Below, in pieces: positions 10,227-21,770 of a stretch of DNA of 64,000 nt. Positions within the stretch are counted from its first letter, which is position 1. The number at the start of each line of letters is the position of its first letter. The notes under the pieces are model-generated. The model saw only the letters and a program-made list of their open reading frames with translations, had not been told where the DNA came from and did no database searches. The stretch covers positions 7,009,001 to 7,073,000 of the forward strand of contig OY747702.1 in the NCBI GenBank assembly GCA_963556495.2, in the 5' to 3' direction. Source of the DNA: Valencia hispanica. Lineage: Eukaryota; Chordata; Actinopteri; Cyprinodontiformes; Valenciidae. The translations under genes and the position numbers were made by a program.

Positions 10227-12299
10227 CTTGATCAAGATGACTTAGTGAATTACAGACCTATATCTAACCTTCCTTTCTTATCCAAAGTCATTGAGAAAAT
10301 TGTTGCTAATCAAGTCTGTGAGCATCTAAACAGTAACGAGCTGTTTGAAGAGTTTCAGTCAGGTTTTAGAGCTCATCATAGCACTGAAACACCACTGGTG
10401 AAGGTTACTAATGATATTCTCATGGCCTCAGATAATGGACTTGTGTCTGTTCTGGTTTTGTTAGATCTCAGTGCTGCTTTTGACACAGTCGATCATATTC
10501 TCCTCTTAGAAAGGCTTGAACATGTTGCAGGGATCAAAGGAACAGCACTAGGCTGGTTAAATCATATTTGTCTGATAGATTCCAGTTTGTCCATCTAAAT
10601 GATAAATCTTCTTCACTCTCAAGGGTTACTTGTGGAGTTCCACAGGGTTCTGTGCTTGGACCAATTCTGTTCACCATATATATGCTCCCAATTGGTAGAA
10701 TCATTAGACAGCATGGGATAAATTTCCACAGCTATGCAGATGATACACAACTATATTTATCCATAAATCCTGATGAACCCAGTCAGTTAGGTAGATTACA
10801 GGCATGTCTGGAAGACATAAAAACATGGATGACCCTAAACTTTTTGCTTTTAAATTCTGACAAAACAGAAGTTGCTGTCTTTGGACCAGAAGTTCTTAAA
10901 CAGAAACTGATTAGTCAATCACTTCATCTGGATGGCATCAAATTGGCCCCCAGTAATAACGTTAAGAACCTCAGCGTTATTTTTGACCGAGACTTGACAT
11001 TTAAATCCCATATTAAACAGGTTTCTAGGATTTCTTTCTTTCACCTCTGGAATGTTGCTAAAATTAGAAACATCCTGTCCAGGAGTGATGCTGAGAAACT
11101 AGTCCATGCATTTGTTACCTCAAGGCTGGACTACTGTAATTCTTCACTATCAGGTAGTACACAAAATGCCATTAAAAGCCTTCAGTTGATCCAAAATGCG
11201 GCAGCAAGAGTTCTGATGAATATTAAAAAGAGAGATCACATTTCTCCTGTTTTAGCTTTCCTTCATTGGCTCCCTGTTAAATCCAGAATAGAATTTAAGA
11301 TCCTTCTTCTTACATACAAAGCCCTTAATAATCAAGCTCCATCATACATCAGAGATCTAATTGTTCCATATGTTCCTAACAGAGCACTTCGCTCTCAGAC
11401 TGCAGGTTTACTTGTAGTTCCTAGGATTTCTAAAAGTAGAATGGGAGGCAGATCTTTTAGTTATCAGGCTCCTCTCCTGTGGAACCAGCTCCCAGCTTTA
11501 GTCCGTGAGGCAGACACTCTGTTTACTTTTAAGGCCAGGCTTAAAACTTTCCTTTTTGATAAAGCTTATAGTTAGAGTGGCTAAGGTCATCCTGAGCTAT
11601 CTCTGTAGTTATCCTGCCATAGGCTTAGACTGCTGGAGGACAGACTTACCAATTTTCTTCACTCTGCTACTTTCTTTTCTCCTACGACTCTCCAGTTGTA
11701 TTACAGTACATTCTGTTATTTCGACTGTTAACTTTGTTTTCTCTCAGTGTTTTTCTCTCCATAGAAGATATACCTGGTCTGGTATCCTGCTTGGCTGCAA
11801 TGCCCTGTTGGACAGTGGGCATCGACTGGGATGATCCTCCCAGTAACTGAACATCCACTGTGTCCTGTTATCAACTTTTTACTTTCTGTAACATAAAAAT
11901 TACTCTTATATCAGATCTTCTGTTCCTTCTGTGTCTCTGCTCTGTCTTCTCAAACCCCCAGACGGTCGTGGCAGATGGCCGCTCCTACTTAGCCTGGTTC
12001 TGTTGGAGGTTTCTTCCTGTTAAAGGGGAGTTTTTCCTCTCCACCGTCGCTACATGCTTGCTCAGTATGAGGGATTGCTGAAGGATTGCTGTGGTTGGAA
12101 AGTCTGCATCAAGGGGGCCCAACCTCACGCCAATGACTGACGCAATCTGCTGGGATTCCTTAAATAGGAAACTTTTTAACTGATTGGAATGTTTGTATAA
12201 ATGTATTGAAATGACTTCTTGTTAAGTGCCTTGAGATGACATCTGTTGTGAATTGGCGCTATATAAATAAACTGAATTGAATTGAATTGAATTGAATTC
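10227..12299 (+). mobile_element. L2 (Maui-like) LINE, family A, 5'-truncated
   Basis: Plus-strand LINE beginning within the RT domain and ending with the tail CTATATAAATAAACTGAATTG followed by GAATT repeats (about 12262-12299). Its 3' UTR (11576-12299) matches the inverted copies at 18885-19894 and 38391-40540. The 5' end joins the 5' end of a minus-strand L1-type LINE. Confidence 0.9.
10245..11575 (+). pseudogene. L2 family A reverse transcriptase, truncated
   Basis: Two overlapping frames give most of an L2-type RT. The first (10245-10598) carries [32 protein letters not shown] and [13 protein letters not shown]. The second (10568-11575) has GVPQGSVLGPILF, the catalytic [53 protein letters not shown] and the end LKTFLFDKAYS. 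A single frameshift near 10570 separates them. The endonuclease domain is absent. The 335-codon second half is otherwise open, which suggests a fairly recent insertion. Confidence 0.92.
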
Positions 12300-12329
12300 A
12301 ATCCCGGCTGCAGTCGGGATTTTCCTTTT

Positions 12330-12478
12330 CTTATTAAGAGAAATTCTTAAAATAACGGATTACTTTTTTTCTGACGAAGACACTGATTACTTAATGCACA
12401 AAACTAGTGCTTTAAGTTCATTTCACATTTCACAGAAAAAGTAATTAGTAGTACTCTAACGCGTTACACTGCATACCA
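12330..12478. mobile_element. Right part of the split MITE
   Basis: ACTGATTACTTAATGCAC through CTAACGCGTTACACTGCATACC is the probable other end of the MITE at 5163-5460. No clear target duplication could be paired between the two outer ends. Confidence 0.45.
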
Positions 12479-12479
12479 A

Positions 12480-15400
12480 CTTGTGGGTCCATGCCCTGGG
12501 TGGTTGGCTATAATGACCTCAGTTTTTTAATAATATTGGTAAGGGTGGTCCCATGAAACCGCTTGGAGAGGTTCTTGTCTTGTTAGACATACAAACACAT
12601 ACCGGCACACACACAAACCACATGCACCCATGTTTATTACAAAAACAGGTAGAGAATCAGTTTGAGATAAGAGCCCGCTGAACAGGAACCTAAATTACAG
12701 GAGCAGAGCCCAGTTAGATAGAAGACAGGTAATTTCAGTGGTGATAATTAGTGGAGAGTGGTTGTAAATTTAAAGTCCAATGCATTAGACTAGATGAAAA
12801 TCACTAACCCATCCAGGAAATATTTTTGAACAAACCCCACATATATAGATAATTCGGCTCTAAATGAGGCATGTTTTGTTGTAGTCGTCCATAACAGAAA
12901 GAAAGACACGAAATCTCTATTTTCTTTGAGAGCGTGATGAGCAGAAATAGGACTAGACTGGGATTCTGAAACAACAATGCTTATCATTTTTCTGCATTTT
13001 CTGCATGAGTGGCACCTAATAATGGGAGTTTCACTAGAATTTGTTCCAGCAGTTTCTTTGAGAAAAGTTGAAATATTACTGCAATGTGATAACCTTCAGC
13101 ATAGTGTTATTGCTGGAAATACAGCTCTTCTAAAACAAAGATGAGACTAAGTCCCTGAAGGCGTTTCAAGTATTTAATTCAACATGTCTGGCCAGAACGT
13201 GAAGGGGACAGAGATTACTCTTACATTTCCCTCCCCAACCTTTCAAACTAACAGTTTAAATAGTATTTAGCATTCAACATTATGCTGGAACAATAAGCTT
13301 TTTTTCTCTAACTTGTCATCCTGCCCTAGATACATTCACTAGACAGAGAATATGTAATTAAATCCTAATTACATTGGAACATTCCTCCAACAATAGCTTT
13401 AACATTTAGCAAGATGAGTGAATATGTCCAAGTGGAGCAGGTAGGAATGTTGTATTCATGCTAGGTCATTAAGTATTTCCCTGGGAAGTAACCCTGTTGT
13501 GCAGTTTTTCTACTTTAGCCTCTCTTTCTCCCTTCCTCTTCCCAGGCAATATGCCTCTGCAATTGATGTGTGCCTATATGCATCCACACAGTTGTGGTTG
13601 CATTCACATCTGATTATATGTATATGCAAGTGTGCTCCCGTTTGGAAAGGGATGTTAATCAGATTGTGTAGAGGGAAATATGAAGAGCTGGGTGATGTTA
13701 TTAAGTCAGTGGAGGGATGGCACTCATCACAGCCAAGTGACACCTCAGATTTCTCTTTATTTATCCGCAGCATTAATTCTACAAAACAATTCACATAAGA
13801 GCCTCTCTATCCCTCCCTCACTTCCTCTAATTCCTCTGCATATGATTCCACTCTGCAATGTGGAAGGCTCAGGCGCAGGGTTTATGTCTCCATGTGCTTT
13901 GTTCCACTCTATGTATGCAGGGGGAAGTGAAATACAGACCAGATAATGTATATAACCGGTTTATTTACTTGCCTTCGCTTGCATCATTTTCCGTTTCAAA
14001 ATCAAACTCTGCACACTATGAGAGACACGCTGAGCTCTGACATCACCAAAAAGCACTGAAAAGACAGACAGGCAGGGATGAAAAGAAGTGCTAGAGAGGA
14101 GAACTGGCTAAATGATCTCAGACAGACACCAGTCTCCATGCAGATGACTTCCTCAGTGGACAATGACAATAGTTTAGTGCTTTAACAGCAGTGTTAAAAC
14201 ACAGAGCTTTTACATAGATTTTTACTTTCTCTCGGTTAAAATGAACAGCCATAACATTATGACCAACCTCCAAATACTGAGCAGCTCCCCTCTTTTCCCA
14301 TGAGAACAACTTTGGCTAGTCATCATGCAGTTAAAAACATTGAGTGTGTCTCAGAGTGACTGATACTGGAGCATCTTTTTTATGTCGAATGGGCTGTGGT
14401 AAGAGGTTTCTTCTGGCTTCATGTCAGCTGCTTGCATTAAAACTGATCTCATTTGTGTCTGAAAAGTTTGCAGGCCAAATAGAACTATAGGGTTTATGCA
14501 CAGTCACTTCCTGGTTACGATAAGCCAGCCCCATCTTGTCCAGCTCAAAACTGTCACAACACAGTCTGGACAAAATGGAATTTTATACCCACTGACCTCA
14601 AGATCTACTGTGCATCACCATAGACGGTGAAGGGCTTTAAATTGTATATAATCAACTTTATTCAGGATTAGGAAGGTAAGTGTTTAGCTAACAGTAGTAG
14701 CTTGGAGGTACCATCATCAAAAAACAGAGAGACAGATATATTCATATGTTAGTATGATCAGGACACTAATGAGGAAAATGAATATGAAGGTTAGATTTAA
14801 CACAGAAAAGTATTTGTACTGTTTTTTTATATAAATGCATTGCTACTTATATTGTGTGTTAGCACTAGCTGTATTTGCTAATGAGCCACGAATACTTATC
14901 TTTTTCACTCTTTCTAACAAGAGTGAGACAGGAGAAGGGACAGTGAGGGTCCATGCTTCAGATCCTTGAATAAGAGCGAGAAGCTGCAAACTTACACCTA
15001 AAGAATAGTTTTTCCAATGAAAAAAAAACGGAATGGCGCCGGGCTGTAGCCTCCTTCTCGCTTGACTCTTTGACATCCTGTGCTGCAAAGTTTTGACTTC
15101 AGACATGGGTGTGGTGAGAGATGATGAAGTTTTCATTTCTAATGTTCACAATCCATCTCTTTCATAACTGATTGTCTGATTAAAAAAGGTGTGAAAACTG
15201 ACCGTTGAATTATATTTGACGAGGAACACAGCTAAACACAGCAGTGTTCAGCTGTCAAACCTGTAAGATGGCTTCATCTGATGCTGCTATATTAGTCTAT
15301 TATATAAAATAGAATAAAAATAAGAGTCATGCTTTTTGCCAGATTTCATGATCCAGTTTCCACTGAGCTTGCTGGTTGTGAATGTAAGAAATATTTAAAG

Positions 15401-16414
15401 ATGGAATTTGTCTAGTATTTTGGTCATTGGGGAAAGGAGTTCCTTTTAAATTGTTTTTAGTTGCATTTTATGAGGCAAGATTTTACATTTCATTGCTGTT
15501 GGACAGAAGCGTTAATACTTTTCAGAAAATAAAAAAAACCAAACATTTTCTACTTCTAATGTTTGGTGAAAATCAAATGATCACTTTGTGTATATATATA
15601 TATTTCACCTCTACTTATCTAACATCCCCTAAAAAAGAGAAAACTCACAGTTTTACACGCTTCATGCCTGATGAATTAACAAATATGAAATAAAGTTTTC
15701 AACACAGGTGTTTATTGTGTCGCTGACCTTACTCAGCCTAAAAGCTAGAAGCAAAGTAAAGGAAATGCAATCACACACACACAATAAAGCCCAATGTTCT
15801 GAATTGTACGGTTTGGAGTTCTTTGCACATTTGATTTCCTTTTCTCACCTCGGAATAAATCATTCCACCTAGCTTGCAAATTAAGCAGAGTGTAGCCATC
15901 TCGCCTCTTGCCTGATCTAAGAATAGCCCAAGGCTTCTTTCCTCCTCCAATACCTGAACTAACTTGGTTGGATGCCTTGGGTAAGTTATGGTAAATGCTG
16001 TGAAGGTCTCATGTGAATAAATGATTGTCTACCATGTAGGCTGTCTTCAAGTTAGGAAAGTTTGCAGTACTGCTTTGGTCTTTCTTTCCCATAGTTGTGA
16101 AACTAACATTTGATTGTTTTCTGTTCTCTGGCCAAACATTTAATTCATTTTACCTGAGAAAATAAATATAAAATTCCATCTGTATTTGACCGGTCTTTTT
16201 AGACGGTGACAGAAAAATCTGAAGGAAGTCTGTCATTATGACAGATTAGTATTTAAACCTCTGAGCACTTGGTGCAAATGCATAGACATTTTCAACTTTA
16301 TGCACAGAGTATGGGTGAATAAATCAATCAGAAAAAGATTTCCATGACAGCATCTGAGCATCATCTCAGGCCAAAGCGCTCAGGCCAAAGCAGGTGAAAT
16401 GTTCATAATATATG
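12480..16414. other. Unassigned interval, no gene recognised
   Basis: I see no recognisable protein, RNA gene or well-formed mobile element across these 3.9 kb. Open stretches at 13499-13798, 13680-13946 and 14843-15136 are short, low in motif content and probably chance. AGCCATAACATTATGACCAA near 14249 resembles the terminal region of a fish Tc1-like family but is too short to call. This may be ordinary intergenic or intronic DNA. Confidence 0.5.
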
Positions 16415-16416
16415 TA

Positions 16417-17905
16417 CAGTTGTGGCCAAAGGTTTTGAGAATGACACAAATATTTGTTTTCACAAAGTTTGCTGCAAAACTACTTTTATATCTTTGTTTC
16501 AGTTGTTTCTGTGATGTACTGAAATATAATTACAAACACTTTATATGTTTCAAAGGCTTTTATTGACAATTACATGACATTTATTCAAAGAGTCAGTATT
16601 TGCAGTGTTGGCCCTTCTTTTTCAGGACCTCTGCAATTCGACTGGGCATGCTTTCAATCAACTTCTGGGCCAAATCCTGACTGATAGCAACCCATTCTTT
16701 CATAATCACTTCTTGGAGTTTGTCAGAATTGGTGGGTTTTTGTTTGTCCACCTGCCTCTTGAGGACTGACCACAAGTTCTCAATGGGATTAAGATCTGGG
16801 GAGTTTCCAGGCCATGGACCCAAAATTTCAACGTTTTGGTCCCCAAGCCACTTAGTTATCACTTTTGCCTTATGGCACGGGGCTCCATTGTGCTGGAAAA
16901 TGCATTGTTCTTCACCAAACTGTTGTTGGATTATTGTAAGAAGTTGCTGTTGAAGGATGTTTTGGTACCATTCTTTATTCATGGCTGTGTTTTTGGGCAA
17001 AATTGTAAGTGAGCCCACTCCCTTGGATGAGAAGCAACCCCTCACATGAATGGTCTCAGGATGCTTTACTGTTGGCATGACACAGGACTGATGGTAGCGC
17101 TCACCTTTTCTTCTCCGGACAAGCCTTTTTCCAGATGCCCCAAACAATCGGACAGAGGCTTCATTGGAGAATATGACTTTGCCCCAGTCCTCAGCAGTCC
17201 ATTCACCATACTTTCTGCAGAAGATCAATCTGTCCCTGATGTTTTTATGGAGAGAAGTGGTTTCTTTGCTGCCCTTCTTGACACCAGGCCATCTTCCAAA
17301 AGTCTTCGCCTCACTGTGCGTGCAGATGTGCTTGCACCTGCCTGCTGCCATTCCTGAGCAAGCTCTGCACTGGTGGCACTCCGATCCCGCAGCTGAATCC
17401 TCTTTAGAAGAAGATCCTGGCGCTTGCTGGACTTTCTTGGACACCCTGAAGCCTTCTTAACAAGAATTTAACCTCTTTCCTTGAAGTTCTTGATAATCCT
17501 ATAAATTGTTGATTTAGTTGCAATTTTAGTAGCCACAATATCCTTGCCTGTGAATCCATATTTATGCAACGCAATGGTGGCTGCACGCGTTTCTTTGCAG
17601 GTCACCATGTTTAACAATGGAAGAACAATGATTTCAAGCATCACCCTCCTTTTAACATGTCAAGTCTCCCATTCTAACCCAATCAGCCTGACATAATGAT
17701 CTCCAGCCTTGTGCTCGTCAACATTCTCACCTGAGTTAACAAGACAATTACTGAAATGATCTCAGCAGGTCCTTTAATGACAGCGATGAAATGCAGTGGA
17801 ATTTTCATGGCAAAGAAGGACTATGCAATTCATCTGATCACTGTTCATAACATTCTGGAGAATATGCAAATTGTTATTATAAAAACTTACAACTTTGGCA
17901 GACTT
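16417..17905 (-). mobile_element. Tc1-like transposon, right end lost
   Basis: The left end starts immediately after TA (16415-16416) with CAGTTGTGGCCAAAGGTTTTG, the terminal sequence of a well-known fish Tc1-like family. The right side contains the inner part of the terminal repeat (AACTTACAACTTTGGCAGACTTT, about 17884-17905) but then diverges, so the outer right repeat is missing. The transposase lies on the minus strand between. Confidence 0.9.
16593..17608 (-). pseudogene. Tc1-like transposase with two catalytic Asp-to-Asn changes
   Basis: The start codon lies at 17606-17608 (MVTCKETRAATIALHKYGF). The N-terminal DNA-binding part has one in-frame TAA near 17460, then a one-base shift near 17245. 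The rest is open to the stop at 16593: KYGEWTAEDWGKV, GASGKRLVRRRKGERYHQ, MPTVKHPETIHV, WYQNILQQQLL and NSPDLNPIENLWSVLK. The DDE triad should read FSDE, QDG/HDG and ENLW. Here it reads FSNE and FQHNGAP, so both aspartates are asparagine, while the glutamate remains. The product would be inactive even with the frame intact. Confidence 0.9.
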
Positions 17906-17984
17906 TACTTTATATGTTATTATTTTTTAGTAAAATAACCAGGTATTTTTGACCCTATCAAAGTGACCGACAACAAAAGATTGT

Positions 17985-18066
17985 GGCGCAACCTCTGCTC
18001 CAAACAAATAATTTCCCATGTTGGCTAAAAAGTACAATCTTGGTCTCATTTGAAAAGAACATGTTC
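17985..18066 (-). pseudogene. Short Tc1-like transposase fragment
   Basis: The minus strand reads FFSNETKIVLFSQHGKLFVW, matching the first-Asp block of Tc1-like transposases (usually FSDETKIELF). The catalytic Asp is Asn here too. Only about 80 bp survives, between the truncated Tc1 and a dispersed repeat. Confidence 0.7.
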
Positions 18067-18090
18067 ATCCCCATGTTTATTATAAGTCAA

Positions 18091-18446
18091 TCATCCATCC
18101 ATTTTCTGTACCTGTCCATCCTGTGCAGGGTTGCAGGGACTGCTATCTCCAGCAGTCATGGGGCGAGAGGCGGGGTACACCCTGGTCCATCGCAGGGCAA
18201 CACAGAGACAAACAGGACAAACAACCATGCACGCACACAGTCATACCTAAGTGCAATTTAAAGAAACCAATTCACCTGACAGTCATGTTTTGGACTGTGG
18301 GAGGAAGCTGGAGTACCCGGAGAGAAACCATGCATGCACAGGTAAAACATGCAAACTCCATGCAGAAAGACCCCAGGCTGGGAATTGAACCCTGGACCTT
18401 CTTGCTGCAATGCAACTGTGCTACCAACTGTGCCACTGTGCAGCGT
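18091..18446 (+). repeat. Dispersed teleost repeat, longest copy
   Basis: Starts ATCCATCCATTTTCTGTACC and runs through GCGAGAGGCGGGGTACACCC, GTCATGTTTTGGACTGTGGG and GAATTGAACCCTGGACCTTC to GTGCCACTGTGCAGCG. It extends copies 1 and 2 by about 230 bp and explains the fragment at 5041-5150. No protein is encoded. Confidence 0.82.
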
Positions 18447-18450
18447 ATTA

Positions 18451-18884
18451 TCAATCAATCAATGAAACTTTATTTATAAAGTGCTTTTCATACAAGAGTT
18501 GCAACTCAAAGTGCCATAAACTATATTACCATCCCTCCCCCACAGATTTAAAAGCATGATCACAGTTATACCCCCCTCCCCCCAACCCAACTCCCATGCA
18601 CACAAACACTTAAGAACAACAATAAAAAAGACAAAAAAGGACATTGAGCCAAGTGCAGATGAGTCAGGTAAGGAAATGCCATCAAGGGACCCATCTGCGC
18701 TGGCAGCTGCAGATCAACTGCAGCAGCCGAGGAACACAGGGCATAATAATAAGTATAAAAAATATAATAAGTATAAAAATTACAGGGGATTTATATATAA
18801 TAGGACTACGCAGTAAAACACTTAAAATATAATCAAGCAGTAATCAGTTAAAAGTTAGGCTAAAAAGGTGAGTCTTGAGCCTGC
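18451..18884 (-). mobile_element. L2-type LINE, family C, 3' end
   Basis: TCAATCAATCAATGAAACTTTATTTATAAAGTGC is a LINE tail read from the minus strand. At the other end the minus strand encodes KSRLKTHLF, the usual C-terminus of L2-type RT proteins. The middle is 3' UTR. The family A copy at 18885 starts exactly where this fragment ends. Confidence 0.75.
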
Positions 18885-19894
18885 TCTTCAATTCAATTCA
18901 GTTTATTTATATAGCGGTGATTCACAACAGATGTCAACTCAAGGCACTTAACAAGAAGTCATTTCAATACATTTATACAAACATTGCAATTAGTTAAAAA
19001 GTTTCCTATTTAAGGAATCCCAGCAGATTGCGTCCGTCATTGGCGTGAGGTTGGGCCCCGTTGAAGCAGACTTTCCAACCACAGCAATCCTTCAGCAATC
19101 CCTCATACTGAGCAAGCATGTAGCGACGGTGGAGAGGAAAAACTCCCCTTCAACAGGAAGAAACCTCCAACAGAACCAGGCTCAGTAGGAGCGGCCATCT
19201 GCCACGACCGTCTGGGGGTTTGAGAAGACAGAGCAGAGACACAGAAGGAACAGAAGATCTGATATAAGAGTACTTTCTATGTTACCGAAAGTAAAAAGTT
19301 GATAACAGGACACAGTGGATGTTCAGTTACTGGGAGCATCATCCCAGTCGATGCCCCCCGTCCAACAGGGCATTGCAGCCAAGCAGGATACCAGACCAGG
19401 TATATCTTCTATGGAGAGAAAAACACTGAGAGAAAACACAGTTAACAGTCGAAATAACAGAATGTACTGTAATACAACTGGAGAGTCGTAGGAGAAAAGA
19501 AAGTAGCAGAGTGAAGAAAATTGGTAAGTCTGTCCTCCAGCAGTCTAAGCCTATAGCAGCATAACTACAGAGATAGCTCAGGATGACCTTAGCCACTCTA
19601 ACTATAAGCTTTATCAAAAAGGAAAGTTTTAAGCCTGGCCTTAAAAGTAAACAGAGTGTCTGCCTCACGGACTAAAGCTGGGAGCTGGTTCCACAGGAGA
19701 GGAGCCTGATGACTAAAAGATCTGCCTCCCATTCTACATTTAGAAATCCTAGGAACTACAAGTAAACCTGCAGTCTTAAAGCGAAGTGCTCTGTTAGGAA
19801 CATGTGGAACAATTAGATCTCTGATGTATGATGGAGCTTGATTATTAAGGGCTTTGTATGTAAGAAGAAGGATCTTAAATTCTATATTACACAA
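18885..19894 (-). mobile_element. L2 family A LINE, 3' end, minus strand
   Basis: Inverted relative of 11290-12299. The tail TTCAATTCAATTCAGTTTAT is at 18885, the 3' UTR follows, and the RT C-terminus (EFKILLLTYKALNNQAPSYI, VVPRISK, LLWNQLPALVREADT, LKTFLFDKAYS) occupies 19598-19894. The copy is 5'-truncated at about 19889. The last 98 codons are open. Confidence 0.9.
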
Positions 19895-19971
19895 ATATTA
19901 GACATGTCGGCAGAAAAATAAACAATGAAAAAAGGTGATGTGAGCAAAAAGGTTTAGTCTCAGCAGCAGTT

Positions 19972-20861
19972 TACTGTAATTTTCGGACTATAAGCTGCTA
20001 AATTTTAGACACGCTTTGGACCCTGCGTCCTATACAACGATGTGCCTAATTTATAGGTTTTTACTGGTTGACAGCTTGACATCAGTGAATCAATGGTGAG
20101 ATTTTTGAGGAGGCAGTGGGGAAGAATTGAGTCAGTGTAAAAAGACCAAAAAAAACTTTCAGAAGACATAAAGACACTGAAGAAGACTACTTCAGTGGCT
20201 TTAGTGAGGAAGAGGAAGAAGAAGATAGCGAACAATGACTTTTTTTGTATGCTAAAATATGTTTTATTTTCTAATCAGACATGTTACTGTCGTGTTTTGT
20301 TGGCACCCTACTGCTGATTTTCAGGCAGAGTTTGAAAATAAAAAGCACGTCTAATATTAAAACTAGAAAATCACTCAGACCTCCGCCAGGTTCACTCAAT
20401 CCCCCCAATCTCCATTATCTAATTGTAACTTTCGGTACTTTTCCAATAAAATGTCTGTTAATGAGATGCATGACTTTGCTCTTCCAGGCCACAGCGGAGA
20501 TCCAGGGCTGCTGAGCGAGGGGAGCCGCTTTTGAGCTTTCTGACAAGAGAGAAGAGTGGAGGTTAGTACCGTTGGTCGGTGGGTGGATACGCACTTTATG
20601 TCCAATCAACCATCAAAATTTTATTAGTTGTTCCTGGTGTCATTGGGGACAGATAATTGAAAGTTAACTCAAAATCCGTCAATAACTTTTCGAGTTATGT
20701 TGCCAACAGACAGACAAAGAGACAGATAGACAGGCATGAAAACATTACCTCCTGGCGGAGGTATTAAAAAAATATTCGGGGTAACATCTTTATGTGTAAA
20801 TATCTCATGATACAACATGAAAACATGCGGCTTATATTCACGTGCACTGAAAATTACGGTA
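19972..20861. mobile_element. MITE-like element with TACYGTAATTTTC ends
   Basis: The left end TTACTGTAATTTTCGGACTATAAG pairs with the right end GAAAATTACGGTATA in inverted orientation, with TA at both edges. The left arm continues AAGCTGCTAAATTTTAGACAC, a common fish repeat. A second element is nested at 20379-20762. No transposase is visible. Confidence 0.72.
20379..20762. mobile_element. Nested element with CCTCCGCCAGG inverted ends
   Basis: ACCTCCGCCAGG at 20379-20390 is the exact inverse of CCTGGCGGAGGT at 20751-20762. The 384-bp unit sits inside the element at 19972-20861. There is no significant coding potential, and I do not assign a superfamily. Confidence 0.72.
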
Positions 20862-20862
20862 T

Positions 20863-21731
20863 ATTGTTGAGAATATTTTAATTACAAGCATAAGGTTGTT
20901 TCTTCTGTCATCACAAGAATGTTAACAATAAGGCAAGAGGTGTGACCTCGACTCCAGATCAAAGGGTAAAACAACACAATGCATGCTTAGTATGGAATAA
21001 CTGGTTTAGACTGGGTTAAAGAGGTTTATCTGTGTGTGCTGTGTTCGTTAAAGAACGTCCATAAAGGGTGTTGACCCTAACGGAAATTTACCCTCAGGAC
21101 AGGGCTGCATGGGTCACAGGACACTCTCAGATAGCTGATATCTGATGAGTCTGACACTGTTTAAAGATGTTCACATTCTGTGTTATATCTAAATTCAAGG
21201 TTAAATGTTGATTAAATTAAAGGGCCCATTTATTGTTAAGGTACATGCACTCCAAAAAGAGATGTACCAAAAGAAAAACCCATAGGTGGGTGTAGTAACA
21301 AGTATTGTGAATTCTCTAATCAATTAAAGTTTAAAGGCACCAATTATTTAAAATATCTCACACATAGAATGTGTGAGAATTAACTCAACATGTGTAGTCC
21401 TTGATTATACTTAGGACATGCATAATTTTTGACACAACTGTTCTTCCAGGGTAAGTTTAATACTTTGAGAAATTGGGATTTGTTATTTAAAGTGACTACA
21501 TGGGTGTGAAGACTTTTTACCACAGGGAAAATTCTTCCAGCAAGCTGATAAGAACTTTTTGGAGCATTGCATTATCACAAGAGGGAACCTATCACAAATG
21601 GTGTATTATAAGCTGTTTGTTTTTGATTGGTTGACTTTGAGCAGGGGAGGAACCGCTCCTTCTCTGCAGGGTGTAACTTTGCTGGATGTTGCTAATAAAA
21701 GGCTGAAGTAAATAAAGCATCTCTGAGTAGA
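20863..21731. other. Unassigned interval before Rex3
   Basis: No gene or recognised repeat. The stretch near 21690 (CTAATAAAAGGCTGAAGTAAATAAAGC) has AATAAA-type signals, and ACCCTAACGGAAATTTACCC lies near 21073. An LTR remnant is possible, but no paired copy exists in the window. Confidence 0.4.
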
Positions 21732-21770
21732 GTGAATGCTCTATCCATCCATCCATCCATTTTCTTCCGC

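Noticed and set aside
13499..13946. Overlapping open stretches of 88-99 codons on both strands
   Set aside because: No motif, no splice grammar and mutually overlapping frames; expected by chance in AT-rich DNA.
14240..14310. CATAACATTATGACCAA resembling a fish Tc1 terminus
   Set aside because: Too short and no inverted partner or transposase nearby.
14843..15136. 97-codon minus-strand open stretch
   Set aside because: The sequence is low in recognisable features and has no neighbours suggesting a gene.
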